Source of the DNA: Chlamydoabsidia padenii | Taxonomy: Eukaryota; Mucoromycota; Mucoromycetes; Mucorales; Cunninghamellaceae | Direction of reading: 5' to 3' | DNA length: 64,000 nucleotides | Assembly: GCA_025330725.1 (NCBI GenBank) | Contig: JAIWND010000001.1 | Span: 1-64,000, forward strand | Shown here: in pieces, positions 46,581 through 58,400 of the stretch | Numbering within the stretch: the first letter of the stretch is position 1 | Layout: every line of letters begins with the position of its first letter | Translations under genes and position numbers: made by a program | The notes under the pieces: model-generated | Told to the model about the DNA's origin: nothing | The model's database searches: none | Seen by the model: only the letters and a program-made list of their open reading frames with translations

Positions 46581-46815
46581 CAAGTCATTAACAGAGAAGA
46601 TCAATTTAAAAACATCAGGAAGAAGTCTAAAAACTAGCTTTGATCCAAAAAAGGGAAAAGCTACCTTACCTTTCTGCCACAACCAAGTCGCACACATCAT
46701 CCAAGTCTACATGTTTCTTTTTTTATTTTTATCGAGGGAGATCAGGTGGTTTTTATTGAGAATAGATGTAAATGTATATGTATAAACTAAGCATAAGAGG
46801 AAGGGGATCACTATT

Positions 46816-48500
<1,685 letters not shown>

Positions 48501-48592
48501 GTCGAATTAGTTTGTGAGTGGGTTAAAAAAAAAAAAAGAAGGGGAAAGAGAAACGCAGCAAGTGATTTTTGATCTTTGCCCATAAAATGATG

Positions 48593-48606
48593 GGCGGAAT
48601 TTGAAT
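48593..48606 (+). promoter_or_regulatory. Recurrent promoter motif in the DAHP synthase-HIS2 promoter
   Basis: GGCGGAATTTGAAT, a one-base variant of the recurrent motif, about midway between the divergent start codons (93 bp and 86 bp away). Confidence 0.45.
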
Positions 48607-48611
48607 GCAAA

Positions 48612-48618
48612 TGACTCA
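48612..48618 (+). promoter_or_regulatory. Gcn4/CPC1-type site TGACTCA
   Basis: Perfect palindromic-type TGACTCA, the binding site of the general amino-acid control activator in fungi (established for Gcn4 and CPC1). It is 112 bp from the DAHP synthase start and 74 bp from the HIS2 start. Binding itself is inferred. Confidence 0.75.
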
Positions 48619-48691
48619 CACACAATCATTTTTGTCGCATTCGACAATCTTCAAACTCCCTTTCTCTCTCTCTCTCTCTCCACTCTCACAT

Positions 48692-48904
48692 ATGCCGTAC
48701 TCGTATCACAGTCATTCTGGACAATTTTGCCACCATGGGTATGGTGAACTGGAACAAGTTGTCCAACAGGCTATCAACAAAAACTTCAAGATCTATGGAT
48801 TAACAGAACATATGCCTCGGTTTGATAAAAAAGAACTATACCCTGAAGAACTCGACGTAAGTACTAAGACATCGGGACAAACTCCTCTTTACCGTTGTGG
48901 TTTG

Positions 48905-48940
<36 letters not shown>

Positions 48941-49808
48941 AGCCAACTCACACTTTTTTTTTTTTTTTTTTTTTTTCTTTTTTTTCTTTTAAAAAAAACA
49001 GGCACATTGCACCCCGGAAACCCTAACCACCACCTTTGATGATTTTGTCAAAGAAGCCCAGCGACTAAAAACGAAATACAGTAACGATATCCAACTCTTG
49101 ATTGGCAGCGAAATCGAATTCATACACCCTGATTACAAGACCCACGTTGACAAACTCAAGAAACGGTGGCAATTGGATTATGTTGTCGGCTCATTACACC
49201 ATGTCGGTGGCATTCCTATTGACTACTCAACCGAACTTTATCAACAAGCTCTATCCACTCAGGGCGATCTGGTGGCACTGTTTGAAAAATACTATGACGA
49301 ACAATGGGAAATGCTTCAAACTGTGCGACCACAAGTCATTGGTCATTTTGATCTGATTCGTATCTTTGCCCCACAACAAGATATCACACAATCCTCGATT
49401 TGGCAAAAGATGGAACGGAATATCGATTTGGTCATTTCTTATGGTGGTCTGTTTGAAATCAATTCGCGCGCATGGAAAAAGGGATTGAAGGATGCTTACC
49501 CACAACGTGACATTATACAGGTAAGAAAAAAAGAAGAAGGTGGAGGAGGAGGGTTCACTGGGTGATGAACTCATCTCTATTTTAATCTTTTACAGATGAT
49601 TCAAGCCAAAGGGGGAAAATTGACTTTGTCCGATGATTGTCATGGTCCACAGGATGTTGGTATGCACTATGACAAACTACACAAATACTTGAAGGAGCTG
49701 AATATCAATACTATTCACTTCTTGACTATGGAACATGGGCAACTGACGATCAAGGAACATACGAACATTTGTGATGATCCCTTTTGGTCGAGCATTCAAG
49801 GAAAATGA
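48692..49808 (+). CDS. HIS2: Histidinol-phosphatase, PHP family
   Basis: Dephosphorylates L-histidinol phosphate in histidine biosynthesis; cytosolic, metal-dependent PHP fold. Three exons (48692-48856, 49002-49520, 49596-49808) give 298 residues. Metal-binding motifs: YHSHSGQFC.H near the N-terminus, GLTEHMPRF, LIGSEIEFI, DYVVGSLHHVGGIPIDY, IGHFDLIRIF and LSDDCHGPQDVG with the late His. The size is somewhat shorter than yeast His2 (335). Intron 1 carries A29 (48909-48937) and T23 (48954-48976), which could pair. An ATTAATAAATAT poly(A)-type signal lies near 49898. It shares its promoter with DAHP synthase. Confidence 0.95.
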
Positions 49809-50622
49809 AGTATAATAAAGTAGATTAAGTTATAGTTATATTAAATTAGGACTAGAATGTATTTGTATATAAATGCTAGTATTGCTATTATCTTCAATTA
49901 ATAAATATATAAACTGGGTGATTGGGCGGGATTGTATACATACATACTGTTTTAATTATGCAAACTTTGGCGCTGTTTAATTCTTATTGTTTTCACATTC
50001 CGACCATGTGCTTCAATCTCATGCATGAAAATACAGGACATCGTTGGGGATGATCTATTCACATTATATTAATGATGCCTCATTTTGTTACATGAATGAC
50101 CTTGTACATATACATTGTATATTAAGTGAAAGAAAGCGTTGGATCAACCCGGAAAAGGGGATCTTCCATTTTGACCTAAAATCCCAATTGGGAACTTTAT
50201 TTCAGTTTATCTTTATGATGTTGCTGGAGGGAGGGTTAGGGAGATCAAAACTACCTAATCATGACATGGGTGCAATTTTGCATTGAGAGACTCCACCCCC
50301 TGTGTATTTTGAAACGCCGACAATTCTGCTTTATCCTCTCACCCACATTGTTGAAATACGAGAATATTCATGAGCACCATAATATTACAAATAAAAAGGC
50401 AATGATCAAGTCGAGTTATATTCTTGAGATGTATCTTTCTTTGTGGGGGAGGCATCCATGACTCTAATCCAGTTTGAAGAAAAGACCGTCATTTCGGGAT
50501 TTGAAAAAAGAAGCTAAAGCATTTCCTTTATTTTTTTTTTATTACCCTTTTCCACTCTTCTTTCTTTCTTTCTTCACTTTTTTTTATTTATTTTATCCAT
50601 CAACACATCCTCTCTACACGAC
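49809..50622. other. Intergenic region before TOM22
   Basis: Holds HIS2 poly(A) signals (49898), a TTTTGAAACGCCGAC element (50308-50322), the TOM22 promoter motif (50494-50507) and a T/C-rich leader (50520-50600). An 80-codon frame at 50044-50286 has no recognisable features and is not called. Confidence 0.55.
50494..50507 (+). promoter_or_regulatory. Recurrent promoter motif upstream of TOM22
   Basis: TCGGGATTTGAAAA, 115 bp before the TOM22 start codon, same strand as the gene. Confidence 0.45.
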
Positions 50623-51154
50623 ATGGTGAAACTCGAAGAAGTACCTATTGACCAATTCGAAGATAACGTGGAAGACGTTGTCAGTGAAGATGAATCCGAC
50701 TATAGCGACGACGAAGACTTTGATGACGACGAAGACGAATCTCTGTTGGACCGACTTGCAGCTCTTAAAGATATCATTCCCTTGAAGACCCGCAACCGTA
50801 TCTCATCTTCTGTTGACTCTGTGACATCGTGGGGCAAAACTGGGGCTACCTTTGTGGGAAAGAGTGCTTGGGTATTGACTACTTCCATGCTATTATTGGT
50901 CCTTCCTCTTGCTTTGGAAATCGAAAAGGAACAAGCTCTAGTGGCTTATGAACAAGAAGCTATGCAACAACAAGGTGCTGCTCAACAGGTAAGAAGAGAG
51001 GGAAAAGGGAACGAGGGGGGGGGAAAATCAAACATGGTTGTTGTTGCGGTTTACTTGACTTTTTTTTTTGATCTAGTTGATGAACCCTGGCATGTACCAA
51101 CCTGGACAGGCGGCGGCTCCACAACAACTGGGACAACCTCAAAAAAAGCAATAA
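50623..51154 (+). CDS. TOM22: Mitochondrial import receptor subunit TOM22
   Basis: Central receptor and organiser of the TOM complex in the mitochondrial outer membrane, binding presequences. Two exons (50623-50988 and 51077-51154) give 147 residues. The N-terminal cytosolic part is strongly acidic (EDESDYSDDEDFDDDEDE), followed by LLDRLAALKDIIP, and one membrane segment at about 84-105 (SAWVLTTSMLLLVLPLALEI). The intermembrane-space tail is Gln/Pro-rich (EQEAMQQQGAAQQ ... GMYQPGQ). This tripartite layout is diagnostic. The second exon codes 25 residues. Confidence 0.95.
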
Positions 51155-51465
51155 ACGAATAGATTCACCAGGATACATACGACTATTCCTGTGCACCACA
51201 CAACATCAACACCAAATTGTCATTTCATAACACACCACTGTATATTGCCCATATCCTTCCACTAGATCAACACCTAGCTTATCCAATTACACACACACAC
51301 ACACACACACAATGTATAGTTTGATTCATATGCTTTTTTTTTTTATTATAATAAAGGAATGATTGATAGATCTTTTTATAAAAAATGGTGATTAATTTGG
51401 GGACAATGATAAATGCATATAGATAATGAAGAGAATGGAGGGGGGGGGAGAGAGGGAAACGACGA
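51155..51465. other. Convergent intergenic region
   Basis: Between the TOM22 stop and the stop of a minus-strand gene. Contains a (CA)n run (51291-51310) and ATAATAAAGGAAT (51346) as a possible poly(A) signal. No gene seen. Confidence 0.65.
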
Positions 51466-52233
51466 CTAAATACTATGTTTTAAAGGACTAGGTGTACAGG
51501 GTATAAAAGGATCTGGTCTTTCCAATAGAATAGCCCTGGGTCGTAAAGGTGATATCAGTTTGTTGACACGCATCATATTGACTTCTGCAACAATCATCCT
51601 TAGGTGATCCGGGTTTTCTCGTACAGATCGGGTATAATAATGTTGATAATGATGATAATGGCGATCATGGTGATAGTGGTGCTTGGGTGGTGTTACTGTA
51701 TCATGGTCTTCATTTAAAGGAGTATCAGTGGTAGAATGATCGACGGTAGGCGGTGTTGATGCAATGATGAAAGCCAGAGAATGGCGCAAGGTTTCCACTA
51801 AGGGGCTTTTGATGGGTTCTATTTCAATGGCTGCTGATATGGATTTGATTGCTGATAGAGAATGAGGATACCTATCTTCATCGTCATTATGATCATCACC
51901 ACATGATTGAACCATAAAAGGAGGATCTGTAAAAGTCGGTGGTAATCCATCATCAGTGGAGAAGGAAAGTAATGACGAGGATGACGAGGATGATAGTGAG
52001 CTGGTTTTACTGGTGCTTAGGCTGTCTAAAGATGACCCATAAGTGATACCATAATCATGATAGCGAAGAGGCACATTGATGGGGTCAGTGATGGTCAAAG
52101 GTAGCAGTGGTTTGAAGTCAATGCATGTTGTAGTAGAAAGAAGAGTCGGTAGTGATCCTTGAAGCGAGGAAGATCGACGTTTTCTTGATACTGGTTCTCG
52201 AAGACGGAGCCTTTCAAAGATGGAGGTAAACAT
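51466..52233 (-). CDS. Protein of unknown function, Ser-rich with a His/Tyr cluster
   Basis: Single open frame of 255 residues. The N-terminus is basic (MFTSIFERLRLREPVSRKRR), followed by a Ser-rich stretch (about 70-92), an Asp/His patch (DDHNDDEDRYPHS), a helix-like segment (PLVETLRHSLAFIIAS), a striking His/Tyr cluster (about 183-200, HHYHHDRHYHHYQHYYTR) and a conserved-looking end (NMMRVNKLISPLRPRAILLE, then FIPCTPSPLKHSI). The SP/TP sites could be phosphorylated. No family recognised; the frame length and non-repetitive C-terminus support a gene. Confidence 0.65.
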   Translation of the reverse strand: MFTSIFERLRLREPVSRKRRSSSLQGSLPTLLSTTTCIDFKPLLPLTITDPINVPLRYHDYGITYGSSLDSLSTSKTSSLSSSSSSSLLSFSTDDGLPPTFTDPPFMVQSCGDDHNDDEDRYPHSLSAIKSISAAIEIEPIKSPLVETLRHSLAFIIASTPPTVDHSTTDTPLNEDHDTVTPPKHHYHHDRHYHHYQHYYTRSVRENPDHLRMIVAEVNMMRVNKLISPLRPRAILLERPDPFIPCTPSPLKHSI

Positions 52234-53241
52234 GATGATATATAGTAAAAGAAAGTAAGGACAAAAGAAAGGGACGGAAAAAAAAGAGAGAGGTGATCAT
52301 TAAAAAAGACCCACGGTAAATATGCGCTGAGTGACAGCTCGATAAGGAAGTAGCTTCCTAAATAAGATATCTTTATCTTTCCTTTGATAACCCTTTCCCT
52401 TTATGCCCTTTTTTTCCCTCTCTAAGCTTATCAAATGATGGATGTGTTCAGGGTAATAGTACAATCCCTCGGATATCCTATCGTTACTTGAATTCTCCAT
52501 AGCACACATGCGTACATGTACAAGTTGCTTGCATATCGTACTTTCATACCTTCTTTTCTCACGAATCGAAAGAATGGTCATTTTACAGTCTACTGTTGAA
52601 TTTAGTGAGTTCATGTGAGGGGTCAAAGAAAAAAAAAAACACACACTAAGCGACCTGACACTCGCTTCCGTGGGTAATGAGGCTCAATGCAAAAGTATAA
52701 AATGAGTTTTTGATTCTCAGTAAAGGATTTCATTGGTGGAGGGATTTGAAAATTAAGCGAGGGGAAGGTCATTTAAAATTTTTGAGGCCCCACTTCTTTT
52801 TTTTTCCTTCCTTCTTTTTATTCGCCACTCTCTTTTTACATCACCCGCCATCATTGTTTTTTTTTGGAATAAAGAAACTACTTGATTCTTCTTCCTCATA
52901 CGATCTTGACTTTTATACATCTTTTTAAAAAACATCCTCCCATCCCCTCTCCCACCCTTTTTCTAGTTGTTTAGGGCGTTTTTAAGGTAATGTAGACTCA
53001 AATAGTTATAACTGCTATCTCTTGATCTCATCGTCTTGTTTTATATAGTGAAAACGCTCGCCTGGAAAAGTATAATAGCACTGGACAACACACTTATCAT
53101 CTTCCTCTTCTCTTCCAACAGCATCCTTTCGAAGGCTACCAAGGAAAAGAATTCTATCTCTAGTAGTAATAGTAATAGTAGTAGTAGTAGTAGTAGTAGT
53201 AATAGCATTGTAAATTTTAATTATAGTTTTAACTTATCACC
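52234..53241. other. Upstream region and probable 5' leader of the antizyme gene
   Basis: Contains AGGGATTTGAAAATT (52740-52754), a T/C-rich tract (52793-52860) and a probable leader intron 52987-53048 (AAG|GTAATG to TATATAG). No ATG occurs between 52740 and 53242 except 52990, which lies inside that intron and is followed at once by TAG. An (AGT)n microsatellite covers 53161-53203. A 114-codon minus-strand frame (52300-52644) is unconvincing. Confidence 0.6.
52740..52754 (+). promoter_or_regulatory. Recurrent promoter motif upstream of the antizyme gene
   Basis: AGGGATTTGAAAATT, about 250 bp before a predicted leader intron and 490 bp before ATG 53242. Assignment to this gene is inferred. 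Confidence 0.35.
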
Positions 53242-53966
53242 ATGATTATCTCCAAACCTATCAAGAAACCAATATCCATACCTATGCAAACCTTCCCTTC
53301 GGTGATTGGCTCCAACCCGCCTGATGATGATCCAACTCTTCTTCCTGATGCCACTATATTCTCTAAACATCAAGGTAAGTATATAATAATGATGATGACG
53401 ATGATGACTCAGTTATGTTATTTGTAGAAGGTGACTTTATTGACAAGGTGTTTGGGAAAAACAACATTATCAGCGGAGTGGACCAAGTATTATCAATCAC
53501 AACAACAAGACCAGCAGGAACTTTATATCAAAACCGTACACTACAATGTCAAGCCTGCATTTTCAATGACACCATCTTCCTTTCTTCTCCCTTTGTAGGT
53601 GATAATGTAGGCTTGGCCAATTGGGCTCCGGGTGACTTCCAATCATGGTAAGTATGATGCTATCTATCTGGTTATATTTTTACTCATCCTTTTGTGATTC
53701 TAGTGTAACTCATTTGATTGATTTGGCGGAAACGAAAACTGGTTGTAGTGCTATGGTGGTGGCCATCAACAAACAAGATAAGTTGGAATGTAAGTATGAT
53801 ATTATATAAATGGTAATGGTAATGAAAATGAAATACTTACTTCTGTATCCATTCTCATATAGTGAACACCATTCTTCGTGCTTTTATGTACCTTGGTTTT
53901 GAACTATTGACTCCCGCTCTTTACAATCATGACTCTAGATTTATCCTTGTTGGTTATGAATTCTAG
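53242..53966 (+). CDS. OAZ1: Ornithine decarboxylase antizyme
   Basis: Polyamine-induced inhibitor that binds ornithine decarboxylase and sends it to the proteasome. Four exons (53242-53374, 53428-53647, 53704-53789, 53863-53966) give 180 residues. The antizyme fold is recognisable in the C-terminal half: LYQNRTLQCQACIFNDTIFL, CVTHLIDLAETKTGCSAMVV, AINKQDKLELNTILRAFMYL and GFELLTPALYN, ending FILVGYEF. This matches the family pattern (LL.FAEE.L, LLRTF.FLGFE, ..YTF). Antizymes normally need a +1 ribosomal frameshift. Here the first AUG (53242, good context CACCATGA) is already in the antizyme frame, yet the preceding frame ends in GCC TGA TGA TGA at 53319-53330, and a +1 shift there would enter the same frame (GAT GAT GAT). 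No AUG opens that preceding frame. The gene is certain; initiation and recoding are open. Confidence 0.85.
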
Positions 53967-54076
53967 ACTAGTTTATTATTGTTGATAGTTGATAGTTGAT
54001 AGTATCTTTGTCCTTCTCCTTCTCTTGTCTGAAATAAAAATAAAATAATATGGTTGCATTTTGGGGTCGACTCTAA

Positions 54077-54089
54077 TTTTGAAACCCGC
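54077..54089 (-). promoter_or_regulatory. Recurrent promoter motif upstream of TSC13
   Basis: TTTTGAAACCCGC (GCGGGTTTCAAAA on the other strand), 100 bp before the TSC13 start, followed by a T/C-rich leader. Confidence 0.4.
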
Positions 54090-54189
54090 TTCCGGTCTCC
54101 TGTGGGTCATAATTTTTTTTTTCTCCCTCCCTATTTTTTTTTTTTCCCTTCTTCCTCTCTCTCTCTCTCTCTCTCTTTACTACTTTAGC

Positions 54190-55298
54190 ATGAAGCTCAC
54201 CATAGCCTCTCGTAATCCCAAGTCCAAAAGCTTTCCTGTCACTTTGGATTTGACTGGTGATGCCTCTTCCCTGACCTTGAACGATGTGGCCAAAGCTCTT
54301 CACACCAAATTCCCCAAGTATACTCCTGACCGTCAACGTATCACGACCGAAGACAAGAAGGTATTGGTACACGACAAGTCTTTGGCTGAATTGGGTATCA
54401 AGGATGGTGATACTGTGCAATTTAAAGATCTTGGTAAGTCAATAGGAAAACAAGTAGGGCATGTCTAATGTATTGTTTTGTAGGACCACAAATTGGTTGG
54501 CGTACCGTGTTCTTGATTGAATATGCTGGACCCATGTTACTTCATCCTATCTTTTATTACCTTCCCAAACTTATCTATCGCTCTGGCTTTGAACATTCCT
54601 CTCTGCAAAAATGGACTTATGCTATGGTGATGCTTCACTTTTTAAAGCGTGAATTGGAAACTCTCTTTGTCCATCGCTTCTCTCATGGTACTATGCCCTT
54701 CTTCAACGTCTTCAAGAACTCTGCTCATTACTGGTTCTTGTCTGGTATTAACTTGGCTTATTGGGTTTATGGTCCTTGGTTTGGTCAAGGAGAAAAGCTT
54801 GCTACTCGTAGCGATGTATGGATCTATGGCTGTGTTGCTGTTTGGGCTGTAAGTAAAATGATGGGGATATATATATGTACCTATGTATACTAATGATACT
54901 ATGTTGCTTTTTATTCCATCTAGTGGGCCGAAATCTCCAATTTAATCACACATGTCACTCTTCGTAACTTGCGTCCTCCTGGTACTCGTGTGCGTGCCAT
55001 TCCTTATGGTTATGGCTTTGATTTAGTATCTTGTCCCAACTACTTGTTTGAAACTATTGCCTGGACCGCTGTTTGCTTCTTGACTACTAGCTGGAGTGGT
55101 AAGTAATCATATATATGAATGAAAAAAAAAAAATCACGTCAATCAATATTAACTGTAACTCTTCTCTTAGCCTTCCTCTTCAACATTGTTGCTACTGGTC
55201 AAATGTATGTATGGGCTGTCAAGAAACACAAGAACTACAAGAAGGAATTTAACACTTATCCTCGTAATCGAAAAGCCATGATCCCCTTTATTGCCTAG
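54190..55298 (+). CDS. TSC13: Very-long-chain 2,3-enoyl-CoA reductase
   Basis: Last step of the fatty-acid elongation cycle in the ER membrane (trans-2-enoyl-CoA to acyl-CoA, NADPH-dependent), feeding sphingolipid synthesis. Four exons (54190-54433, 54484-54848, 54924-55098, 55171-55298) give 303 residues, the family size. A ubiquitin-like N-terminal domain (about 1-80; TEDKKVLVHDKSLAELGIKD) leads to the steroid-reductase-like membrane domain with PQIGWRTVFLIEYAGPML, HFLKRELETLFVHRFSH, FKNSAHYW, GTRVRAIPYGYGFDLVSCPN and the C-terminal KKHKNYKKEF. In this family the YGYGFDLVSCPNY stretch is near the active site. It lies 186 bp before the UGGT start, same strand. Confidence 0.96.
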
Positions 55299-55483
55299 TC
55301 TCTCTCTTTTTTTACTATTACCACAATAAACTTTTGCTCATCTATCTACCCAGCCTTGGTTTTTTAATTTAATATCCGCCGGTTGAATAAAATTCGGCCA
55401 GCGCATTTTTTTTTTTTCCATTACTTCACTCTTCTTTTTACTTTTTATCCCCTTCCCCCCCCCCCTTTTTTTTTTTTAAATTG
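55299..55483. promoter_or_regulatory. Compact TSC13-UGGT intergenic region
   Basis: Contains the TSC13 poly(A) signal (AATAAACTTTT at 55325), a CCGCCGGTTGAATAAAATTCGG stretch with partial likeness to the recurrent motif (55376-55397) and a C/T homopolymer leader just before ATG 55484. Confidence 0.45.
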
Positions 55484-58400
55484 ATGGTAAAGTCAATATC
55501 TGTTGCAGCTACATTATTCTATGCAGCTGTATTGGTATCCGGCAGTAAACACATCACTCCTCCTGTGGAATTGAATCTTGTCGCTCCTTGGTCGGCACCT
55601 GATCCTTTTCTAGAAATTGTGTAAGTTGAAACTCTTCGTTATACGTGCCTTTTATACTTTACTGACTCTTTATATTCTTTATTATGAATAATATTTCAGG
55701 GAAACCATCGTAAAAGATAAACCGCTCATCTACCATGGTCTTATTACTGGTCTTACTGACATTAACAGATCAAGTCCACTTCAACAACAATACGACGAGG
55801 CTTTGGCACTAGCGGCAACCTACCTGGATGGTTCTGAAGAATTGGATATTGTCAGACTCAACCTTGCTCTACATGCATCTGCTCCTGTCATAGAGGCTCA
55901 CCATCAATACTACAACCAGACAGTGGTGCCTTTTATCAAGAACTATGATCCTTCTTGCGAAGTCTGGGCGCAAATTGGTTCCTATCAAGCGTGCTCGGTT
56001 GAAGAATTAGAAGCTCACTTACAAGACGCGACTCCCTTCAACAACAATGACGACGCCTCTAACGAATTAGAACACTTGTATTGTAATCCTTGCCAAGGTG
56101 TCCCTTTGGTAAATGTCTACACACCTTCAATCAATCCAGCCTTCACCGCCTTCCATCTCTATCTTTCCAACAAAGTCAACGAAAAGGGCACGGTGCGTTA
56201 CTCTCTTCGATACAAACCATTCTCTGACTCTCACCAAGTATCTCCTCTTTATCTTACTGGCTATGGTGTGGAACTTGCTTTGAAGAACACCGATTACCTT
56301 GTGATTGATGATCGGTCTTCCACGGACAAACAGGACGATAATAGGATGGATTCTACATCTTTTATCAAACAGCAACTTGGCAATCTGGGGAAAAGGGTTA
56401 ATCAAGTCTTATTTGACGCCGATGAAATATCAACCATAGAGCCCTTGACACCTGATGAAGTAAAATGTAAGTGATGAATGGGTTATCTTGGGGGTGATGC
56501 AGAGGATATATGTATACTGACTTTTTTTTTTTTTTTTTGTGTGTGTGTGTGTGTGTATGTGTGTGTGTGTGATAGTACTTGGACTGAAGGCAACTCAGTT
56601 TATCATGACATCCAAGGATCCTTTGTCTACTCTGGCTCAATTATCTCAAGACTTTCCCAAATATGCACACAAGATCAGCACTGTTGCTTTGAATGATGAT
56701 ATGGTGAACGAAATCATCAGCAACCAACAAAGATTTGTCCAGGCTGGTGTCAATGCTATGTGGATCAATGGGCGAAAACTAGAAGATGATGAAATTAACC
56801 CTTTCTCGTAAGTAATGAAATAACAATACTCATTAAAAAAAAACTTTACTTACTTTTATTGGATTATTTATATAGGCTTACTCGCAATCTGAAAAGAGAA
56901 AGAACCCTCGTCAACTCACTTTTACAACTCGGTGCAACAAAGCAACAAGCTATTGATGTGATCACCAACTCTCCTTTATCAAAAGACACGGCAAACCCAG
57001 CGGATGGATCATTAAAAGATGTATTTGATGTCCGTGTACCTGATGACGATCAAATAGTGTTATGGTGGAATGATCTCGAAAAAGACAGTCAATACAGTAG
57101 CTGGTACCCTGACCTATCTGCAGTAAGTATACCAAAAAAGAATACTGTCTGTGAATAGTATCTAACCTTTATCCTATAAGCTTTTACGTCCTACCTATCC
57201 TGGTCAAATGCGTGCTATTCGTCGAAACATCTATAATGTCATATTGGTGGAAGATTTGGCCTCTAGTGGATCCTTGCAACGCCTCACTCACGAAATACAG
57301 AATATGATCAAGCAAAATGCTCCTCTACGCTTTGGCCTTCTCCCATACCTTAATGATCAAAATGGTCCATGTAAGATACTGGGTGTCGGTGCTGAATGAC
57401 ATGATGATCTCCTACTAATCACGCCCTCTTCTTCTTATAATATAGCTACTTTGGCTGCAAAAACTTTACAATACCTCGTACAGAAATATGGGAAGGCTAC
57501 AGGAATGTCTTTTTTGGAACAGGTACGTATGAAGAAAATGTCAAATGCAGAACTGATACTAATAATGATAACTTCGTTTTGACATGATAGATCCAAGTTC
57601 AACTCGCCAATGCTGGAATCAACTATGCAACTGAACAAGTCATCTCGTCTGCTATGGAATCAACAGAGGCTGCTGCAAAGAACCCTGTGGTCGAGATCAA
57701 TCTTGGCTGGTCTGACATCAAGGAGCTGCCTCAACCTGCTGGAATAGCACGTTTTTTGAAACGCATGGGTATCAACCGACTTGGCAATGATCAAGGTGTT
57801 ATATTCATGAATGGTCAATATTTGGAACACAGCGATGAAAAGGTAAACTATCATTTGAATCATGATTTCTTCTATATTGATCATACTTACACTATCACTA
57901 CTTTATATAATCTATTTTACTTTTATAGCCCTGGACCCGTGTACTGATGGCTGCCATGAATATACAAACTCAAATCTTAACCAAAAGTGTAAGTCAAAGT
58001 AGTGCCAGGTCAATGAAACTCGATGGATATAGTATTCACTGCTTTTTGTTTTTGTTTTTGTTTGTGTATGTATGTCCTGGGTGGTCAATAGGTTTACCTC
58101 GGTGAAGTCAACGAGGAAGATAATGTCTACGACTTCTTTTTGAACCAACCTTATGTGTCATCTGCACGCAATGCTTATGTGGCTGTCAACGAAAATCACC
58201 CTCTACAAATTCCCACAATGGCACTTTTGAAGAATAGCGATGGAAAATACTCGTATTTACAATCTGGTAAGACAACCCATAGAGATCATAGCTACTGATT
58301 TGATGTACTAATAAAACTTCTCTTCTTGCTACTCTCTGTCATTGATATAGGTGACGATGACTCTGTGGTTGCGAATATTTGGGCTGTTGGGAACATGAAC

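Larger units (their letters stand above)
44820..46815. other. Repeat block 1: relic gene plus tandem repeats
   Basis: About 2 kb between the RMI1 promoter and the DAHP synthase stop codon. From high to low coordinates (minus-strand reading): a truncated and two full ~230-bp units (46580-46020), a T/C-rich leader, and relic gene copy C (45890-45090). The same order recurs at 61770-63700. Confidence 0.7.
48501..48691. promoter_or_regulatory. Shared divergent promoter of DAHP synthase and HIS2
   Basis: Only 191 bp separate the two start codons. It holds an A run (48527-48537), GGCGGAATTTGAAT (48593-48606), TGACTCA (48612-48618) and a CT-repeat leader (48660-48680) before HIS2. Both genes make amino acids, so joint regulation is plausible. 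Confidence 0.75.

Noticed and set aside
52300..52644. 114-codon minus-strand frame
   Set aside because: No splice support, no recognisable domain, and it begins in homopolymer DNA; possibly leader sequence of the minus-strand gene at 51466-52233.
53036..53245. Ser/Asn-rich frame ending in CCA TGA as a first antizyme frame with its own +1 shift
   Set aside because: It has no AUG, and a shift at this TGA leads into the intermediate frame, so two successive shifts would be needed.
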